Source: Enoplolaimus lenunculus
Taxonomy: Eukaryota; Nematoda; Enoplea; Enoplida; Thoracostomopsidae
DNA length: 64,000 nucleotides
Direction of reading: 5' to 3'
Assembly: GCA_030248215.1 (NCBI GenBank)
Contig: JASANG010004043.1
Location: forward strand, 62,001-126,000
Shown here piece by piece: positions 1-13,900 of the stretch. The notes under the pieces are model-generated. The model saw nothing but the letters and a program-made list of their open reading frames with translations. It ran no database searches and was not told where the DNA came from. The position numbers and the translations under genes were made by a program. Position 1 is the first letter of the stretch. The number at the start of each line of letters is the position of its first letter.

Positions 1-584
1 TGGAAAACTTCCAAGATAAGTCATGGTGCTTTGAATTCAAATGGAAACAGTGGTATTTAAGAAAGAGCTAAGAGCCCAAAAATATAACATGGGAAGAAAA
101 TAAACGTCGGTAGAACAATAAGGCACTCGAATGACAAAATATATGACATGGGGTCAATATGGCATGACTCCGGTTCTCTATCTAACACTGGCGTGTGATA
201 TCATGAAAACAAACGAGTGGCGAATCAAGAATATTTCGGTGAGGGGTGGATACTTTTATGTGTTCCAAAATTGTACTGGTTTAAAGAGCGTTTTTAGCAA
301 ACTAAACACAACGTGAGCTTTACATGAACTATTAGCATTGCAAAATTTTCACCAGGGCAGGGCTGATGAGAGATACATTTACCACTTCTCCTGGATCCGC
401 CACTGAAATAAAGGTGTAAAACATTCAAACAACAATTAAGTTTTTTCATGTGATTATGTATGTATCAGCGCTTGATCCTGTTGCCATTTTTGTCGGTACA
501 GTGTAAGCGCCTGAAATATATAAAATTTCATATAAATTAAGCCATTCTCGCATTAATTTATACGATTTGAACAGAAATCTATTT

Positions 585-803
585 TCAGGCTCGGAAACAA
601 ATGCGGGACACCCGCAGGAGACCGTGTTTTACTATCGCCGCTCCGCTGTAGAAGCTTGGCGCTTGAGCCCGAGAAGGATGGCAAGTGTTGTGAATGAATT
701 GTACGGCGCAAGCGCGATACATATACTGTCCATTGTGCAGTATTTTGGCTGTATGCGGGCATCGGTTAAAAGAAACGATTGTTCAAAGTTCAAAATCCCT
801 TAG
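585..803. other. GC-richer open block, unassigned
   Basis: A stretch with higher GC than its surroundings is open in several frames. On plus, a TTTTCAG at 588 is followed by SETNAGHPQETVFYYRRSAV and continues to a stop at 803. On minus, a CATACAG near 750 would open PKYCTMDSICIALAPYNSFT in phase 0, which is the phase left by the last MAM-gene donor, and runs to a stop. Either could be a terminal exon; neither matches a family I know. Confidence 0.3.
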
Positions 804-1101
804 TCTTCTAAGGTGAAATCTAATTACGTCATTGTCATTACCAACGATGGAACTATAAAGGACCAATTCTTAATTTCGAATTTGTTTATTAAACATTAAA
901 GCTTTGAAGGTAGCGTTTTACAACTTCAAGACAATAGTTCAAATGTATGACACTGTCTGTATTCTCGTACCCAAACAGGGGAACCTCATAAAATTTCAAT
1001 ATCTCCCGTTTTTGCGGCAGCCCTTAATATTGTCCATTAATACTAAAACTAGAAAAAAGTGCTCCGCAGAAGAGCAACATGAGATACGCTTCATATTCCT
1101 A

Positions 1102-1321
1102 CAATGCAAAAAATAGTGAGTCAAATTGAGTCTCGCCGAAATAGGCTTTGCCGGACTACATGAACTGAGTCAAAATCCGACTCCACCGGAGTCAAATTCC
1201 ACTCAATGAATCGCTCAGTGAGTCGAATTTGACTCTGGCGGAGTCGAATTTGACTCAGTTTGTGTACTCCGGAAAAGCCTATTTCGGAGAGAGTCAACTT
1301 GACTCAGCATTTTTTGCAGTG
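1102..1321. mobile_element. TA-flanked palindromic MITE
   Basis: Inverted ends CAATGCAAAAAATAGTGAGT and the reverse complement of TTTTTTGCAGTG flank a core with repeated GAGTCAAAT/TTTGACTC and GCCGAAATAGGC / GCCTATTTCGG. The element is flanked by TA on each side (1100-1101 and 1322-1323), as in Tc1/mariner-derived MITEs. It has no coding capacity. Confidence 0.85.
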
Positions 1322-1900
1322 TATGTAAACAATAGTAACTCGACGAACACTGTCATTTGATGTAACCTGGAAAACTGTCAAAAACATTTTCGTCTGAAAT
1401 TGTTTAACTATTAACTTTTCTGAAACACATTGCGGTTAGCTAGACTATTTCTGATGTTTAGGCTAAAGTTTTCAGCAGATTATTTGATTGAATAAAGTAA
1501 ACTGTGGTTTGGTTAGTTTAAAACAATCAAATAAGAGTGTTAATTTGGTTCACATGCATTTGGAAGTTAAATATTAATCTAAAGTTATTTGCAATAAAGC
1601 ATGTGTTTGGAACATAAAAAATGTTTCGATGGCTTACAATTGACTTTGAGAAATATTCCTATGCAGACAAAGCACAACAGTAAAACATGGCTTGTGACTT
1701 ACAAAAAACTCTCCAGTTCAAGCATTTGTGCTTTAAATTGTTATGCAGTGCCATACGGCAATTTACATGGATTGTCGTTAGGTACTATACGGTGCCGAGT
1801 GAGATATCGCAAGACATTGGCCGGCACTGAATAACACCGGATATGCACCAGACGGCATGGAAATAGTCAAAAAGCAAAGCGCCACCCTAACGCGACTCAC

Positions 1901-4900
1901 CGATTTGTATCTTTCGTAAGCTTCAAATGGATTTGGAGCGCTTAGTAATTGTTGAAATATCGCTTGATTAATTGCAACAGGATCGCGTGTGGTTGCATAC
2001 TGTTGCGCTTTATTTGCTACAGGAGACAGTTGTTGTTGGTGTTGTTGTTGTTGTTGTTGTTGTTGTCCCAGGAGTGGATTGAATAAAAAGTTGAACAAAT
2101 GTTCAATGTTGAATGAACCGAAGTTTGTTGGATCTATGCTTGGATTCAAAATTGCTTTGTTGCTGTTTGCAAGCGATTGTGCGCTACTGCCCGACAGCGA
2201 CGGATCCTGGCTTTGTTTGTCATCTGAAAATGAATTTTGGTAGTTTCATAGCATTAAAGCTATCACGGTGGGCTGTAAACGTAAAATAATAGCATTTTTC
2301 ACAAACCACTGTGAGACCAGACAATACAGTAACTGAAGTTGCTTTTTAGAGCACAGTTGGTTGTACTCAAAAAGTTTAAACTGTGTTCGACACAACGCTT
2401 ATTTTCTTAAACTCGTGCATTAACTAACGGTCTGAGTCAAAACCGAAAGCGAATTTAGTTGGAATCAGAATCAGGATTGGAATTCAATTTTTGTCCGGAC
2501 CAATCTGAACCAGAATATTAATCAGCAATCAGATCGACCAAAAACTATTTCTAATTGTAAAAACAAAACGTTTTGATTTTCATCTGCAATTTTGCTTCGT
2601 TTCACTGTCTCATAACTACCGTGGTTGTGTTGAGGGTAAAAATATAAATAAAATGCAATCGAATTTGCGCTGAAAGTCTGACATTGCAATAACACCCACT
2701 CATGAGAAACCGAAATGGAAACAAAAAATTTGCGCGAATTTTAGTCAGAATCGGAATTCGGTTTGACCTTGTTATTAATTGTGAAATGTTGCACCTGTGA
2801 ATGCTAAATTTCAGTTTAGTTGTATGTCTTTCCAACACACAGCACAATGCCTACATATATAGAAATATATATTTGTAAGTCTTGTCACCAACTCACCAAA
2901 TGGTATGTATGGTACTAAATAACTAAATAAATTTGTGAATTCTTGCTTAAAAACTTTAATCCGCATAAAAGCAAGCGTTCACAACCTAACCAGAGCCGTC
3001 TCAGCTAAACATTTTGCATTCTAGAAGAATGTCACAAACCTGTGTACTGAAACTGCGCCAAATAATTCGGTGGTTCCCGGGGCAACGATGCAACTTCTGT
3101 TGATGGCACAGCGCGTTGGGGGTAACCCAAATCTGCGGGTTCACGTTTTCGAGGTACATCATCGATAGCCAATGAAATTTCAGGCCGCTGTCTGGGATAG
3201 GCGTTGTTTAATGAACTATAAAATGCGGTTGCAGCCAGAAGTTCCGGGTTCAGGTATTGATCTTGAAGACCTGTGAACGAAGCTGGTCCGCCGCGGAATC
3301 GGTTAAGGTAAGGGTAATTAGAAAGGGTCGGAGGGTACAAGGATAACGGCGGGAGGTGCGGTCCGAATTGACTACGGCGCCGGACTGATTTCGCTTTGGT
3401 CACCGCCGCCTTGGTTGGTTCTCTGAGAGCTAGAATACATTGTTTTTAAATAATTTACTAATTTACAATTAAAACTGTACAATTTTAGAACACCAAAAAA
3501 TACACTCAACCACCGAACAGTTCTGAATCCTCTCACTGAATCCGACTTCGGCTAAATTAATTTACCTACAGAACACAAAACGTCGGCAACTTTTTCGTTA
3601 CTTTAAGATTTTATATTTGACGACGTTTTACTATACATGGGATCTGAGAAATATGTTGTAGATGCGGCAACCTTAGACCTACATGTATTTGGTAAATTCT
3701 TTAAAAACTTTTCGCAGGGGCTAAACTTCGTAAACAGACAACCTGACCTTACTGTCATCCTTGTTGGCTATGCGGGATCAGCTTACTGACGTTATCTTGG
3801 GCAAAAAGAAACCAGCCATTTAGGACCTGAAAACAATTTCGAAGATTTTACTTGTACATCCAATTTCTCGATCTGTACTGTCGACCAATCGTAAATCGTC
3901 AATACCAATGTAAGCGCCGCTTATTTGATCCGCCACAAACAGTAGCTAAAAGCACAAAAAACGCAAAATATTGTAAATTTTCACGATTGTCGGCTTCGTG
4001 ATTTAAGGTTCTAGAACCCCGCATCTTTAAAGCATTAATGTTTTTTCAACAATATATAAACGTATTAAGGTTAACATAAATCCTGAGCATTACTTTTAAT
4101 ACTGAATGCCTATTTCTCAAGTTATGCCTAAAGCCTATAATTACGCTCAAACTTACAAAAACCAACGGTTAACATTAACGTTACAACTGAGAGCAGAATC
4201 ATTGCACAGTTTAGTTCATTTTGCTTATGATCAATCTTTAATATAGGTTTATAGCTATAGAATAAATCTACGCATAGGATTTGATCAGACTCATAGGCTT
4301 CATTTTGACAACGGAAGATGTAGGGTAACATAGTATAAAAACAGGCGGACATCACCGCCACCAAAATTATAAATAACGTTTTTGCTTGCGGCGCCATCCG
4401 GCAACAAACGGCAGCGCACAACAAAGTATAGCGCTGCCCTTATAGGCTGCGACTGGTTTCAGCGTTGGGTTAATGTTTTAAGGCTTCAAACTCACGCCAC
4501 TTATTGTTAATTTAAAACACAAGAACTAAAATAAAAACATACCGTTACAGGGTCATCTGACGGTGGAATAGGCTGAGTCACTCGTTTCCATCCGCGACCA
4601 ATATCTCCATATCCCATGGCGTGCCATAAAACATTGTTCGGTGACCGCGCATTGTTTCGATACAACCGCAATCGTCCAATGCTTGTGTCTGAAAATAAAA
4701 TGTTGAATTTTTACAAAATATGCACCGTTCACAATAATTTTGTCAACAAAACAGCTTTTATTGCCTTTATGTCAATGTATAAATCGTCGTCGAAACTCAA
4801 AACATAGCTAGCGTAACAAATTCCAGCCACGTTTAAACTATGAATTTTTTACTAAAAATGTTACACCATTCCTTTTTCTTTGAATATGATACCCTGTTTT

Positions 4901-7900
4901 CGATTTAGTAGCTCGATTTTGCTAAGATCCCCTAATCGGTTATATAATTTCAGCTTTAAATATCTGTTAAATTCAAATTTAGAAACTTACGCTTAAACTA
5001 ACAATGCCATAAAAATTTGACATAAGATGTATGGAAGGAAAATCTAACGAGAACGCTTGTAGCAAAACCGTTACCTTTAATTTGACTTATAAGAAGAACC
5101 TTAATATTTAATAGAAACTAATGTTTTTCAAAAACATTAGGGGTGTGGCTTCATACGCCATGATTTTTCATTTCGATCGTTGCTGGAAAGGTTACGTTGA
5201 ACGTAATGATCGATTTTGTTCAAATATTTCAGTGAAACAGAATAAATGCGTTTTCGACTAAAGACAATGGCGTATATACGATTAGACGTTGTTATCTCTT
5301 CGCGAATCGGTAATCCTGGTTACGACTCTGCGTACAGTAGCTACTGGGAGCAGTTTATCATTTAAAATACGTATACTTACCAGAGAAAAACACTGAAAAC
5401 TGAAACGAAGCGCCGCTTGGTATAATAAAACGACCCGATTTGAGTATTGCAGATTGATTAGGAGTACGACTATCACCTGTTGCGAATATGTAGGATCCAT
5501 CTGAAAATCAAATTATATACAATTCGAGCATATAGTCAGTGTAAACGCATGTGAGTCTCCGCCCCTTTAAACAATTTGAATTTGCCCACTTATAAAAATT
5601 TTAACCCACATTAATTAATATAAAATTCGCCGAATGTTACGTCAAAAATAGTTTACCAGGGGTAGGAAGCGCCAGCTCCTGTCACATTTGATATTAAAAT
5701 ATTGTGCAACATGAAAAAATCTGTAAAAAATAGCACGCTCGACCTTACTAATTATTAAAATTGCATTTGGGTTCTCACTCGCTTCGACCGAGAGGTTTCT
5801 TCGACCATTACGCATCGTACCCCAGCGTATATGACTCCCTGTCGTATTAGAATCACCTGCTGCACCCCTGATACTCTGTGTATATTATGAAATCATGTAC
5901 AAGTTAAGCACCAAGCATAAACAACAATTAAAGATATGCTTAACATAAGAATACGCAAACTCAGTTTGCAAATAATCTAACCCCACAGCGCAGCGTAGAC
6001 ATGCAAGTAGGGGAATCGAACCGCGGAACACCATGCCGCAATTCATTCTTTACCGCAGCGTGCCTAGCTTAAGGTATTCTACCAAGAAGTATCCCGTTAC
6101 TAAAGAACTCGTTAAACCGCCATTATTGTATATCTATGCCTACTGGCAGGTCCAAGGTACAGCACCTCGGCCAAGTCGCGTTCAACAGGGATCAAAACCA
6201 GGGTTTTAAGGTTTAGCACTAAAATTTTGGTCGGCTTCTCGGTCGATTCGTTCGTGATTTTTTCCACTATTATATATATACAGCTCGGCACATCGCAAAA
6301 ATTTCTGGATTCGCCACTGTTGCTGCCAAAAATTTTATTCTAGTTTACAACCATTATCATACTAAGCGAAAAATGGGTGTAATTCAAACCGCTAGCTTAA
6401 TTTTAAGCATAAACATGAGTCTAAATCTAAGCTAAACCCAAAAGTCTTACTGAAGTCGTAAGCCTTACAATTGTATTCGGGATTTTCTCGATAAATAGAC
6501 TGTTTACAAAAATGAAAAATAAAATTTAAATTTTGCTGAATAGAACTTAAACATGGACTTACGTGAGTCAGCTCCTGGTATTCCATCATGCGCAGTATTG
6601 AAATTTTTTAATTTCCAATCAAAAACGTTTCGACGACCGGAACCAGAACCGCCTTGGCTTCTTGGAAACGGCCGATTAAACCCAATTCCAGCGAAATTGT
6701 CATTGAACCATTCGCAGTAATCGTCGTTAAACGTACACGAGACCGCAAAACAAGTACTTGTACTACTTTCGACGTTGATTTTCGGATCTGATGCTGCTAT
6801 AAATATAACATAGTCACCGTGGTTGCAAATTTGCAACCCTAAATTATTCCTCACAAAACTTTTTAAATTTGCATATATATGCTGTCTCTTGCTTACAAAT
6901 AAAACAGTCATACAACAGCTTGAACAGTGCCCAAAACACGTAAGTGGGGCATTCAAGCTTTAATAATGTAGATGAACTGTTTAATTTCTTCACCACCCCA
7001 GTTCCATGATTAGAGCATCGCTCAAAAATAATGTAACAACTCACAGAATATGAAGAAACGAAAACGAAATTTAAATAATGACATATTTTAATACAAAATT
7101 TTTTACAAATAAATTTCCTTTTAAAATTGCTGTGTCACTCAGATGGCAGAAAGGAATGTACCAAGCGTACGTTGCGCTTTGCCTACTCCCTCTTATTTCG
7201 GGGGTCCGTTGCACTACTATTTTGAATCTTAACTATAGTCGCTGAAATTATATTCTTTACTCCTATGTTTAGTATGTGGTTTAAGTGGTGACTACCAACC
7301 CTCCCCTCGAATTGGGAGGTGGGGAATAATGCAACGCGCGCTGGTACATTTTGTGCCAACGAACTAGCGCGTCAGTCGCACACTCTTCTGCAAGGTGGAC
7401 ATCATCCACTCTTGGTAATACTCAGCATGGATATGAAGCACTTAGCGGGTAGAAGCTGTGTATGGCTTAATTTTTATTAGTAAATTTGCACAAAAGATTG
7501 ATTGCTACTAGTTGTTATTTATTCAAGTCCCGCCTTGGGACCCCCCAAAAAATTTTTTGTCAAAAAGTTTGATAACTTATATATCATTCGATTTAGCTTG
7601 CAGCTTGCGGAGCTGAGTCCAATAGTGTTACATGTTTTGTAATCAGACGATTGGTTAACAAATTATGGTCAAATAACTGATTTGGAGCCGAACCAAATCG
7701 TGCCAGGGCGCCAAATCAGTTATTTAACAATAACTCGTTAACCAATCGTCCGAATACCAAAAATTTAACACCACTGGACTGAGCTCTGCTAGCTGCAAGC
7801 TACATGGAATGATACCTAATTTATCAAACTTTTTGACAATTTTTTTGAGTCCCAAGATGGCCCTTGGGGTATTAAAAAATCGAATGTTTCAAAAATTTAA

Positions 7901-10900
7901 ATTTGGGTGTGAAATGATCAGGGCAAATCATGAGAAGCTCAAATATACGAAAATTTTCAAAATCCGACCACTTTGCAACAAACGCAGTCTGGGGGATAAC
8001 CGAAAAAACCCAAAAAATTTTCTACGCTAACTTAGGTCCCTCTTGCTGACTACAGTTGCGCTTCAGAATATTAACACATATGTTGCATACAATAAAGATC
8101 GCGTTTTATAAGTTTTGCCAACCCGCTCGCTCGCCAGTAATTATTGTAGTCGTGGCCGCAATGGACACATTCACCAACTTACGAACATCGTTCTCGGAAA
8201 GTGGACGAACATCTGAGCGGCCAAAATTCAACAATTGTCTTTCACTAATTTGTGGCCGGAAATCTGGAACCCCACTGTTGCCGCCTCTGTGATCCGGTAT
8301 GATTTGGTCTTCCGGAAATAAATTCACAGATTGTCGGTTTTCGACAGGAAACAACGGATCTTCGGAAACAAGCCGTTTGACGTTAAGACCGCTGAGAACG
8401 CCGCCACCGAAACGATTATTCAGTGTGTTGTAGTTGAATTGGTTTCGATTATAATAACGATCGTTTTGGCCTGAAAATATGTTAACGAATGGCAAATTAA
8501 AATTTTCTAAGATTTAACTTTAAAAAATAACATATTTGCAGTAAAAATTAAACGTTCCAAACCGAGACCGCACACCAAAAACATTGGAGACGAATATTGT
8601 GTGCATATATTTAGGGCCGTGATTATGGTTGTCCCGGCCCCATAAAACAAAGGCCGGACTCTTTAGCACTGACTAATGAAGGGTGTCATAAGCGAAGTGG
8701 GCATGAAGCCAAGCGCAATTTTAGTATTAAATCCCTCAATAAAGCATTAGTTTGTTTGGAATCCTTGCGCGATTCGATGCCCAGCAGAATTACCCCTGAG
8801 ATACGCACATGTCTTTCAGATAAAAATGTATCAGTTCATTTCGTTAATATCTTTAGTAAGAGTGTCATATATTATGAAGAGATTTTTGCGAGTGAGGCGT
8901 GTCAGAAACCAGGAGCATTTTCTGTATTCAAACTTTTCAATAAAGTTTACGTTCAGTTTCAGTTGAGCTGCTTTTAAAATTTATTTTGTATTCCAACGCC
9001 AGGCCGTTTTTAGGCCGTAAAACTAATAATCGTACTAATATTTAGTAACGTATTAGACAGAAGTTTTTGTTATAATTTCGTGCGCTTTGACATATTCGCT
9101 CTTACAGGCGTGGGTTTCGATTTTGGCTTCGGGCTTTAAGAATGAGCCTCAAAATTAAATGTGGGGTGAAAAGCAAATAAGAGGTCAATTTGCAGCTTAC
9201 AAGATTTCTAGAGTCATGTGTTTATTGTGCTTTCAGGAATAGATCTCGTAGGTCAATTTGCTAGACAGGCCAATTGCTAATTCACCCCAGACAATTTGTT
9301 TTTCTGTTAAAATTATTTAGTTTACCTATTAAGTGTTTGGCATTGGTACAGCTGAAAAATTTTGCTTGTGGCGCTGTTTAGATAGTACCTTTAATATAAA
9401 TGTTTAGAAAAACGCTTTCAGGATCAATGAATCTATTTTGACCTCCGCACACGCTGCAATCTAAACTTATCGTGCTAGGATATAAACACCCTTTGTGGCT
9501 CGCGAGCTGTTCTTCACTGTTCCCCCATTATTTTGGTTGCCGGTTGAATGGGTATGGCTTTCATACAAATATTTCTTGAAACGAACCGACCACAACATCA
9601 TATATTGTGCTGAGATTGAATATACTTGATGCAAAAAATACGTTTGGCTTTTTACTCGCTTCACTCGCATCGAATGTTTCGATTATTTTGCAAATCTTAT
9701 AATTGTGGCCTGTAATCGGACTCACCGTTGTAAATTAACCTTTCCTTCTAAACTACCCTCCCTCGTCAAATTCTTTATCGCCAGGTTGCGCCGTGGGCCT
9801 TAAACGATCACTGATTGGTCTGAATAGCTGATAAGGTCGCGAAATATATGATTAGTTGTGTTTTATTTCAAACAAAAGTCACTACCTTATGTTGTAATGT
9901 TATTTGTAATCAACAGAATTTAATATATAATTTTATCATCTTTTTAAGATAAATATATACCCGACAACCTAAAATACTGCAACCTGATCCGAACATCTGG
10001 TCGCGCCCTGAAAATGTTACAACCAAAATAACTATTTAGTAGGCAGTAGGAATTGATCAGATCAAAGATATTTTCTCGCTCGCCATACTGGATCTCGTAA
10101 TCTTGGAAATCGTAGTAAAATGGTAAGAAGTTAAGACTTAATAGTAGACATTACTGCTCAAACATATGAACTTTGCTTGCTTTACCTCTTGCAAATACAA
10201 TATCATCAATACCAATTGTATCCAGTGGTGAAGCAAAGTTGTTCGCTGCGATTATTATCTAAAAAGAACTTAACACTATCATTGAATTGTTATATAGCAT
10301 TTATCACCAAGTAGTGATAACATTTCAAAGAAACAGCACGCCGCTGGTGTCGGCAACTTCAGTTGTGGCCAGTGGAATAATTGCTTCGGAACTACGCTTT
10401 GAAGTGAAGATTCCAAACATACAAAATTATTTCAAATGCTTGGAAAACTAAAGGACGGCAGCTAATAGTTCTGAGTGCTTGCAGCTGAAAATGAAGGCTA
10501 TCTTGCAATTACTCATCTCACAATCAACTGCTGAATTTTACCTGTTTTTATGTCTTATAAGAACCTCAACTTGATACACAAGCCTCGTGGTTCTTCCACG
10601 TTATCACAGCTTCTTCACATGAAGGCACTAAATTTGCATCAGCGTTTACTGAGGTGCAGCATCAGCATGAGGTTTATTTTGCCTACATACATCCGCATGT
10701 AACAGTTGGTAAATAAAGATATAAAAGAAACCCGTCGAGTTTTTAACATTAGATTTGTAATGTTAGTGATGAAATAGTAAGGCAATGTCGCTACGCTACC
10801 CGACAAAAATAATTTAGGATTGTGACCTTATACCCTACCGACTCCAAAATTGGGTACACCATTTACGCTTACTTGAAACGGAAGCGGATTGGGTGGAATA

Positions 10901-13900
10901 GTGATCACTCGTTCTGTCCAATCAGCAATCCCGAGACCAGATATTGTATCGAGACAGCGAAGTTCACTTGAACCGGCATCACGTGTGCAGATCTGAAAAA
11001 ATGCAAAAACTGTTTTAATAGTAAATTTGGTGTAACCTCAAAAAATTATTATTTAAGTAAATTTCTCGATATTAAGCGTAAAACACGATGTTACACAATT
11101 TATTATCATTTTCGACTGTAGAATAGAGTACGACTTTGAGCTTTATATTACATGGAAGCACCCAAGATATGTAATTTGAGTAGCGTTCTGTTTGATTTTT
11201 ATATTCATAATCTTACTAAACCAGTCGTAGTGGGACTACATTTATTAAGCGAAGCTCGAACACACGTAAGCAATTAAGGTAATATGCAAATTAGTTATTA
11301 GCTAACTATTCATTTATCGGTTTTGGAGGTTTGTAAGCAATTTCCTCAGATTCCTCGCACCCAAAAACCCTTCAGCCACCCTATAATTTTTGGAATAATT
11401 TAAAAAGTTCTAATTTTGTCTTGTCAATTAAGCTAATATGCAAATTAACTATTAGCTAACTATTCAATTATCGGTGTTGAAGGTTTGTAAACAATTTATT
11501 CAGATTCCTCGCACCCAAAAACCTTCAGTGAACCCTAAAAATTATTGAAATAATTTAAAAGTCATAGTTTTGCCTTGTTAATTAAGCTAATATGCAAATT
11601 AGGTATTAGCTAACTATTCAGTTATCGGTTTTGGATGTTTGTAAACTGTTTATTCAAATTCCATGCACCTAAAAACCCTTTAGTGCTGAAATTATATTGC
11701 TTTTAACCTTAATAATTAGTGAAACATTGTAAAAAGTCCTAATTTAGGCTTATAACCTATACTAATATGCAAATTATCTATTAGCTAGCTGCTCAAGTAT
11801 CGGTTTTGGAGGTTTGTAAACAGTCTACCCAGATTCCTCGCACCCAAAAACCCTTTAATGCTAAAATTAGATTGCTTCTAACTGTAATAATTAGTGAAAT
11901 ATTGTGGAAAGTCCTAATTTAGGCTTAATTTATTATGCAAATTAGCCTTTAGCTACTAAACGGCTTGCAATTTTAAAACTCCAATGCGAGGTTAACACCC
12001 CAGGATAATTGGCTTTCAAACAAAAAAAAAGTTTATCAAAATCGGTTCAGCCGTTCCTGAGATTCTTTTCGGACGGACAGACGGACAGACGGACATCCAC
12101 CTTTCGACCCCAAGTACAAAACATAAAACGCTTCGCGAAACTCCGAGCTTCGCTCGGAGTTTCGCTTCGCTCAATAACACACAAACCAACATATATATGT
12201 ATATATCATAGTTTCAGGATGTTGATGATGCAAATATTGCAACAACATTGGCTAGTGTAACAAATTTAGAAATAACAACTAATTACCTTTGACTTATAAC
12301 CGATATTGAAAATATTAATCTTCAAAATGACTTTACCTGCAGTACTGGTGGAATAGCTTGCTTGTAGTAGTTAAAGCTTAGTGTTGCAGATTGCGTTAAA
12401 CTGTCCAGAACCGGAGATCGAAGCCACGCTCGTGCAGTTTCGGTTTCACTTTCACGAAATTTACCTTGGACATAGGCAAAATACCCAGCTGAAACAACAT
12501 ATACTCATTTAGTAGTGCAGGGCATGAAAATTTAAGGAAAGATAAGCTAAGCTGGTACAGTTACTTTACCTCGTAAACCACTCGGCCACCATCTCATTCG
12601 GCGAACCGTCAAGTTTGACTTGATTTCGATGTAGGGGTACAAGATTTATGTTCTGAAATTCCTGAAGAATCGAGCAATAAAGTACTTTTACTGGTTTTGA
12701 ATAACTTGTTTTATTTTACCGGTAAAAAAATTTCACTCGCACCTGAAAACGTTTCCGTATACCATTCGCAAAAACCCCAGAAAAGTAAAAATTACTGTTG
12801 GCAGGACAAGCTGTGTACCGAATGAGAATAATCCTTCGTAGATATATATCCTAAACCTAAGTTGGGGCCTAAATTAATAGATAAAACGAAGAGTTTTGAC
12901 TAAGCTAACGTTGGTAAATTAATACCTTAGTTCAATTAAAAATGATATAAAAGGTATTACTGTAGTGACTTAAAAAATAATAACAAGACATGGAAGTCTT
13001 CTCGGGTTCAAATGCCAAGCTCTTAGAATCGAGCTTGAAAAGCGTGAAAAGATCAATGAAAAAATTTTCCGCAAATGTGTGTACTTTTTTCGAATGAAGG
13101 TACTTGGTGAATATTCTAACAAAAAAGGATTAAAATAAACTGTGACTTACTTCCAGTAACACTTCTCGGCAAACTATGAAATCCGTCAACTTCAACCGAA
13201 TCACTAATCTCCCAATCGAAATCGTCCTCGTTTGCATTCAACGCATTTGACCATTCACAAAACGTTTGATCGTTAAAATCACAACTTAAGTCAACTTGAG
13301 CTTGGACTGGATGTGTGGTGATAAGCATGCACACCCAAAACAGTGCTGTTTGTAGAGCACCACCTGAAACATAATGGGTGATAATTCAGTTAATTTACGA
13401 CGACTATCATCCGAATAAACGTCGTCCGATTTGTTTCATTGTGACGCTTCGTACACTCAAAATAATATTCCTGATATTTAAGAAAAAATTTCTTACGTTT
13501 AAGAAATATGATTAGCAAGGTGCACTTGAAAAGTATTTCTGTTATAACAGAAAAGTTTTCTTAAAAGTTTTGAAACGAAGTCTAACAATAAACGTTTTCC
13601 TGTTGTTTTTAGAAAAATTGTCTTAAGTATCAGAAAAAACTTTTCAGATTTGCCACAGAAAATACTTTTCTTGATAAATGCAGAAATACTTTTTTGTGTG
13701 TATAATATAACAATATAACGATTTTAAAGATTGAAAAAGAAATTTTTGACTTTTTTTAACCAGTGATGACCCAACGAGAAAAATCACAAAGTTGTAGTTT
13801 TTTAGAAAAAAAATTTCCAACAAATTTGAGTTTACTAGGTCTGTAATAATAAAGAACGCTCGGAAAATTCGTTGGACGACAAATATGGAACGAGTTGTCG

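Noticed and set aside
1102-1321. Palindrome as a terminator or regulatory hairpin
   Set aside because: TA flanks and terminal repeats identify it as a MITE.
9467-9670. 67-codon minus frame between MAM-gene exons 5 and 6
   Set aside because: Exons 5 and 6 already join in phase; the frame has no acceptor and donor pair and no family resemblance.
11221-12175. Regularly spaced repeats resembling a CRISPR array
   Set aside because: Units are about 160 bp, diverged over their whole length, AT-rich, and the element recurs as a dispersed transposon.
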